From the NCBI GenBank assembly GCA_033239005.1, contig BSQZ01000015.1:4242001-4306000 (forward strand): a stretch of 64,000 nt of DNA, in the 5' to 3' direction. This DNA is from Lamellibrachia satsuma (taxonomy: Eukaryota; Annelida; Polychaeta; Sabellida; Siboglinidae). The first letter of the stretch is position 1; each line of letters starts with the position of its first letter. The position numbers and the translations under genes were made by a program. Below, piece after piece: positions 58,660 through 64,000 of the stretch. Under the pieces are notes generated by a model, which saw nothing but the letters and a program-made list of their open reading frames with translations, was not told the DNA's origin and did not search any database.

Positions 58660-59998
58660 CTTCGACTTGAAAAAAGTGCAACGAACTTGAAGAATTATAA
58701 TTACAATAAAGAAATTGTAACTGATGTATCGCAACAAATCCATTATTTAGTATGAGTGAAATGAGGAGTACACAACCTTGTGCACTCCGTCAGTTTCAGT
58801 GCCCCATATATGGAGTTCCTGAAATAAAATTGACCAGTCAGTAATTTTCCACCGTTATTAAGAGACCACCAGCAAGACCATCACAACGGGTAAACAATGT
58901 TAACAAACACGTGTTGCTGCTGGTCATTCTGAGTTATAAAAAAACATGCGATGTCAATACTTTGATGACATTAATTATACTGATTAATATATTCTTATTA
59001 CAAGTAAGTACATTATAAATGATTTACATCAAAAGAAAAATGGTGGTACATGCGGCCCAAATATGAATGCATAAATTCAAGCCACCACCAGCATCTGTGA
59101 CAAAAGGTATTGTGCAATAAATAAGTCAAACAGGGATGGGCAAATTGCATTGAGCCATGTTTGAAGGGGTTGACTTTTCAGCGCACATTTCTTGGGGGTA
59201 CCTATATTTTCAGTGCTGAAGGTGGATACGTACAACTCATTTCAAAGTATTACACAATTGATTTCCCTACATCTTGCGTCATTCAGACAGTGACTGCATA
59301 TGTTCGATATTTCACAGCTGTAAGCATGACTGTACGACGACGGCCAAACATAATGCAACAGTCCCACTAACTGTCGGCGTATATCGCCAATCGGATAACA
59401 GGATAGCGTATAGCGTTCGTTTGTAACTGCTACAGTCGATTCACTTGTTTACTACACGTCGTCAGCACCTGGCTCACTTTGAGAAGAGCTGATGTATCAC
59501 AGCGCCTGCCACCAGCCAATAAAAACGACAGCACCGTCAACGATTCGGCGTTCGCCACTCCGCAGTGTTATTGTTTGCCGCGTGCTGCGGGAGTTGGCGG
59601 ATCGGCTACGATCAGAGCTTGAACGCGTCAGGCCCCTGCGACGGCGACCGTCTGACACCGAGGCTGGCATCCGTCAACGGGTTGTTTGCATTCTGCAGAT
59701 GCCTTGGGTAGTGCGTATGATTACAGCATTTGCACAACCAGAGTATCGTGTGACCAAACATCGTGTATAGCAAAGGTTACCAAGCTTTCTCGTTTCAAGG
59801 TCCGCTCCCCAAAGTTTCGGCTTCGGGCTGAGTCTCCCTGATTTGCGTTTCACATATAATGTACCATTCTAAAATAATTGTGCATATTTGCCGAGGACCT
59901 CCTGGAACTACGTGGCAGCCCTTAGGGGGTCCCCGGCCCCAGTTGGGAACCCGTGTTCTCGAGAACGCCAACGACGCCGCCTAAATTACTCCTCCCGC
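58660..59998. other. Intergenic, no gene supported
   Basis: The frame 59492-59770 (RVLRELADRLRSELERVRPL, Arg-rich) is GC-rich and open but has no recognised domain. Nothing else is seen. Confidence 0.45.
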
Positions 59999-60294
59999 TT
60001 TTAGTCGTCGTTATGTTATTTGTTATCTTTTAGTCGTCGTTATGTTATTAGTTATATTTTAGTCGTTGTTATGTTATTTGTTATCTTTTAGTCATCGTTA
60101 TGTTATTTGTTATCGTTTAGTCGTCGTTATGTTATTAGTTATCTTTTAGTCGTCGTTATGTTATTTGTTATCTTTTAGTCATCGTTATGTTATTTGTTAT
60201 CGTTTAGTCGTCGTTATGTTATTAGTTATCTTTTAGTCGTCGTTATGTTATTTGTTATTTTTTTAGTCGTCGTTATGTTATTAGTTATCTTTCG
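59999..60294 (+). repeat. About 30-bp tandem repeat, ten copies
   Basis: CTTTTAGTCGTCGTTATGTT then ATTWGTTAT. T/A variants (TTTG/TTAG) alternate roughly every other unit, indicating a two-unit higher-order repeat. Confidence 0.93.
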
Positions 60295-60607
60295 TAGGTC
60301 ACACTTTGCTTTTTACCTGTTTTCTTACGTTCCTCTTCATCGTTTCCTATAATTTAATACACATTCAAACATCCTCTATCACTCTTTTACTTTGTGTATT
60401 TTGTAGCAGTTTAAGTTTTCATTATTTTATTTCATGGCTTCTCATTAGCGTGTGCATTAGGACACCTCGTCTTCTTCCACATAAGCAAACACTCAACTAT
60501 CATGGTTTTATTTTTATAAGAAATAATTATCTTCGACGAGTTGTTTTCCCACGATGTAAAAATCATCATCGAAACATTTCAGTTTATTTGGTCATTAAAT
60601 GGATCTA

Positions 60608-60906
60608 GTTCGTTCGTTCGTTCGTTCGTTCGTTCGTTCGTTCGTTCGTTCGTTCGTTCGTTCGTTCGTTCGTTCGGTCGGTCGGTCGGTCGGTCGGTCG
60701 GTCGGTCGGTCGGTCGGTCGGTCGGTCGGTCGGTCGGTCGGTCGGTCGGTCGGTCGGTCGGTCGGTCGGTCGGTCGGTCGGTCGGTCGGTCGGTCGGTCG
60801 GTCGGTCGGTCGGTCGGTCGGTCGGTCGGTCGGTCGGTCGGTCGGTCGGTCGGTCGGTCGGTCGGTCGGTCGGTCGGTCGGTCGGTCGGTCGGTCGGTCG
60901 GTCGGT
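60608..60906. repeat. Compound microsatellite (GTTC)17-(GGTC)about 57
   Basis: 68 bases of GTTC switch at 60676 without a break in register to GGTC. All frames are open (VRSF/SVGR), so the long frames are artefacts. This is the second GGTC array in the window. Confidence 0.97.
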
Positions 60907-62676
60907 TTTGCTTAGTTGCATAACCAAGACGCCGCCTGTCGTTACCATAGCTACAGTCACAACTTGATTTGTGGTCGTTCATTAAGCCACATTCCACTTT
61001 GTACAACCGGAGGGAACCAGCAACGATCACTTTCACCGTCACGAGCGTCAAAAAAAAAACGTCCAACACCCCTAGCACTGCAGGGCTCTAACTAGACCGC
61101 ACTAACGGGTGGCATAGTCGCTGAACCGAGCCTTATGTTGCCCAACATAATTTCTGACAAGGCTTTGTGTCACACCGGGCTCCCAACCTACTACGCCGAC
61201 ATATCAGTCTCAACATGTCAAGTTGTCGAGTGCGTAGTTTTTTACATTTACATTTAATCCGTTTCAAACATTAAATGTTTCTATGCCACGGTAGCGAGTG
61301 AGAATACGAGTATTGTAATGCGAACGTGTGAATTGTACTAATGAAACGATCTGAATAACGCTCCTTTAAAAATAGAACATTTGTGGGACGAATTTCGTGG
61401 CTCGAATGTGGTATATAGTAACTTAAACTAACACTTGGGGGCAAGAGAGACAGAAACCGATTAAGAAGATTCTGGGCTTCGGGCCGTACAGACAATGTAT
61501 ATTGCTACCCATCTTCTTCTTCAATTTGTGCATACTGGTGAGGACATCGCTGCCCAAATCTTTTTGCAAAATCGATGTCTTTCTCCAGCTATTCTACCTG
61601 CCGCTGTCAGCTTTCCGAAGCCATCTGTGGCGTCCTTCTCCTATCTTTGCGGTGGCTTGTCTCTGCTTCTTGTTCGTGTCACTATTACTTCCAGTACCTT
61701 ATCTAATCCATCGTTCTTTTGTATGCAACCGAAACATTTCCGTTTTTGGCGCTTAACAAAATTGCACAACCAGTTTTGCGGTACATGTAGTTCGCTCAAC
61801 CTGGCGGTAGCATTTAATCTCAAAGGCGGGCGGGCCGGCGAGCCAGTGACTGAGTATCTCCAGAAGACATTTCGGCAGGATCGCATTAAAATCACGTTCA
61901 TATACTAAAACAAACAAATCTATTTCAACACATATAAAGCATTTTATATCAAAGACACGGAGAACGAGCGGTCGAGACATTGCCGATTTACGGATGACGA
62001 GCCTTAATTAAGTAGACTAGGGTGAGGCAAGGACCCCCATGGGTCAAGATGCCCCCTTTTATTTCCACCATTACATGCGCTTGCTGTCTGTCTCTGGTGC
62101 GTGAATGCAAAGCTTGCTACCTAGTGCATATTCTGCCCAAAAGCACACAACAATCGTGCGACGGTTTATATACCTCAACATAATACGTTAATGAATACCT
62201 ATTACTATTTTCCCTTAAGGGGGTTTCCTTGACTCATCCTATCCTAAATCAACTTTATCACTAATGACCTGTACGTGATCACGCATGGGGCGCTCGCAAG
62301 TCTGATGTAAACACTATTCTCCAGGTATATATAGTGCTGCTCATTGCTACTAAGCAAACTTAGTCTTAGTCTCACTTACCCGACTCTCGCCTTCGCGAAC
62401 TCGCCGAGTCTGGCGTCAGAGACATCGCTTGACGGTTACCGTCAGGGGACATCACTGATCTGATTGATTCATGTTGGCTCTATATTTTAGTTCAGTTAAT
62501 TTAATTTCGTTTGTTCAGTTGTTGCCGTTTCATGGACAATCGTTTGACGGACAGTCTGTAGATGGCGTCGGTCCGTTCGCGCGAGATGAGACCGAGGTGA
62601 ACTTCCACTTTCCGACAGTGGCGCCGGCAGGGGAAAGCAGGTGGAGGTGTTTAAAATATACGAGACAAACACAGTG
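60907..62676. other. Intergenic, no gene recognised
   Basis: Open frames at 61495-61980 overlap on both strands without a known domain. A GGGTGAGGCAAGGACCCCC / GGGTCAAGATGCCCCC motif at 62021-62057 resembles short GGGGCAAGACGG-type motifs at 30.6, 31.67, 32.0 and (reversed) 63.75 kb, probably a dispersed repeat end. Confidence 0.45.
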
Positions 62677-63281
62677 TTAACGCGAAACAAAAGTCATGGT
62701 TTTGGGGTTATACACCTAAAAGAGATAATAAAAACGTGCAACTAAAATCAAGAATATCACGTCAGTTGTTTACTCAGAATGTGGTAATTTCTCCGAATGA
62801 CGGAGTGTTGACATATTAATCAGCACGACCGATGAGCGCATGCGCAGTTCTGTGAAATCGGGGTAATCTAGACTACAAGTGACGTATTAAGGGAGGCCGG
62901 CATCCACAGAACCAACGCAAAGTCTCAAACAGACGTGTTATTCTGCCAGAAAGAAGATTGGCTTAGTAAATAAAGGCCAACATATGTTACATAAGTTGGG
63001 TTTAGACGCAAACAGCATGGCCATATCCTATTGGCAAGTATAGGAATAGGTGTATACAAATATATTTTCATTTGGCCAGCGAATATTGCCAGAATACCAC
63101 ACTCGTGCATAGGGTTATCTAACAGTATGTCGTGGTCCATGAAATTAAGATGTTTTGTGTTCAACTAGGTTTTCCTACTAAACCACTGGCGTGATATTCT
63201 TAATTGTAATTACAAATGGTTATGTTTTAGTAACTGTTATAGGTGCATAGGTCGAAAACCATTACTTTTGTTTCGCTTTAA
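62677..63281. mobile_element. 605-bp inverted-repeat element flanked by TTAA
   Basis: Left end TTAACGCGAAACAAAAGTCA and right end, reversed, TTAAAGCGAAACAAAAGTAA. The inverted similarity continues for about 100 bp (AAGAATATCACG(T/C)CAGT(T/G)GTTTA on both sides). TTAA at both outer edges suggests a piggyBac-like target. No transposase. A partial copy sits at 8976-9278. Confidence 0.75.
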
Positions 63282-64000
63282 ATAGGAATTCAACTTTATT
63301 TTATTGTGTGAACTGTTTCACTATAAATCAAGTTTAGAGTTGCTTCGTATGCATTGCATACGGTTATAAAATGTTACCTATAAGTGATGAGTTCGAATGA
63401 AAGTCTTCGGATGTATGCCCAGAATCTGGGTATGCAGCCGGGTTCTATCACGATGGAACCTACTCTCCGAATCCAAGTTCTGGTGTGTGCCACAGACGGT
63501 GGCGCCATATCCCGGAGCTTGGATAATCGTGGCGAACTTGTCTCGCTTAGCCGTATGTAACGCCTTCGTAAATGCGGCGAATAGAGTTTGGCATAACGCA
63601 CGTAGTTTAACCGTTACCACCAGAGGGCACCACTGATAATGTCATGTTTTGGATAACGGAATAAGTTACTAGTATAATGACAGGCTATTTCGAAATTCTC
63701 ATTTTCTATCCTTATGGCGAGGTAGAGGGGGTAGCAATTTCTCGCATAGGGGCGTCTTGTCCCACCTTACCATACTACCTCACAAATACTGACACTTTAT
63801 TCGTCTACCCCAACCCGGAAGTAAAATAATGATTTGTCACCATTAGCCATTCCGGTAGCAAGTCTCCTACACAACGACGATCACGAGGAGTGGCTGCCGT
63901 CACGGGTGGCTGCCGTCACGGCTGGCTGGTTAAGTTGGTCAGAGGTGCGATGATACACACAATACACCAGTACGACTCATGCTGGGTCATTCATAGTATC
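63282..64000. other. Right edge, no gene recognised
   Basis: Contains the CTCF-like motif, a GGGGCGTCTTGTCCCACCTT block (63749-63768) and a short GTGGCTGCCGTCACGG direct repeat (63890-63925). Frames at 63374-63636 overlap on both strands without known motifs. Confidence 0.45.
63617..63630 (+). promoter_or_regulatory. Strong CTCF-like motif
   Basis: CCACCAGAGGGCAC is a near-perfect match to the CTCF core. A weaker GGTGGCGCC block occurs at 63499-63507. Binding is not shown. Confidence 0.4.

Noticed and set aside
58135..58743. Secreted Cys-rich repeat protein (SCDGVCRVYP repeats)
   Set aside because: Antisense reading of a 30-bp minisatellite that is equally open in other frames.
62013..63775. 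Large transposon with GGGGCAAGACGG-type inverted ends
   Set aside because: The end motifs are similar, but the inverted match is short and patchy by eye, so I did not call it as an element.

Overview
The window is nuclear DNA from an invertebrate animal. Genes are split into short exons with GT/AG junctions and long introns. Most of the sequence is non-coding and AT-rich, with long perfect microsatellites, minisatellites, short inverted-repeat DNA elements and several families of non-LTR retrotransposon debris. No operons, rRNA, intact tRNA or CRISPR arrays are seen. The species cannot be named from the sequence. The intact CR1-type elements and the SMC6 exon arrangement would fit a marine lophotrochozoan or an invertebrate deuterostome (inference).

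Region 1 (1-9548, + strand) is the 3' end of an SMC6 gene, the Walker-B/ABC-signature half of the SMC5/6 DNA-repair ATPase. The exons, in phase, are 1-64, 552-651, then a pair of tandem homologous exons (3652-3810 and 4259-4417), then 7160-7312, 8801-8898 and 9425-9548. The pair is the most interesting feature here. Both exons are exactly 159 nt (53 codons), phase 0 at both ends, have consensus donors, and encode alternative versions of the same coiled-coil-to-head 'neck' segment. They look like mutually exclusive exons. The preceding intron holds a 1.37 kb pure (TG)n tract.

Region 2 (about 9.5-18.6 kb) is intergenic and full of repeats: a foldback element at 11.6-12.5 kb, a TIR element inside an (ATGT)n microsatellite at 12.6-13.8 kb, a LINE endonuclease fragment with an internal minisatellite at 14.2-14.5 kb, and minisatellites.

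Region 3 (19038-50497) carries two tandem, same-strand, two-exon bHLH genes of the TCF21 (capsulin)/musculin family. Gene 1 has exons 19038-19394 and 37616-37738, with an 18 kb intron. Gene 2 has exons 46364-46696 and 50411-50497. Both start with MGR(K/R)RR, carry a near-canonical bHLH, and splice in phase 0 into a short C-terminal exon beginning (T/A)WP. Intron 1 of gene 1 is packed with retrotransposons. These include a nearly complete CR1-like LINE (ORF1 with an SGNH/esterase-type domain, ORF2 with endonuclease and RT) nested inside an older copy of its own family.

Region 4 (50.5-64 kb) has no confident gene. It holds a segment duplicated from the start of gene 2's intron, next to an exon-like ORF that may be a decayed third bHLH terminal exon (56.8-57.6 kb). 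It also holds a 30-bp minisatellite, a (TTCG)n/(GTCG)n compound microsatellite, a TTAA-flanked inverted-repeat element and a strong CTCF-like motif near the right edge.
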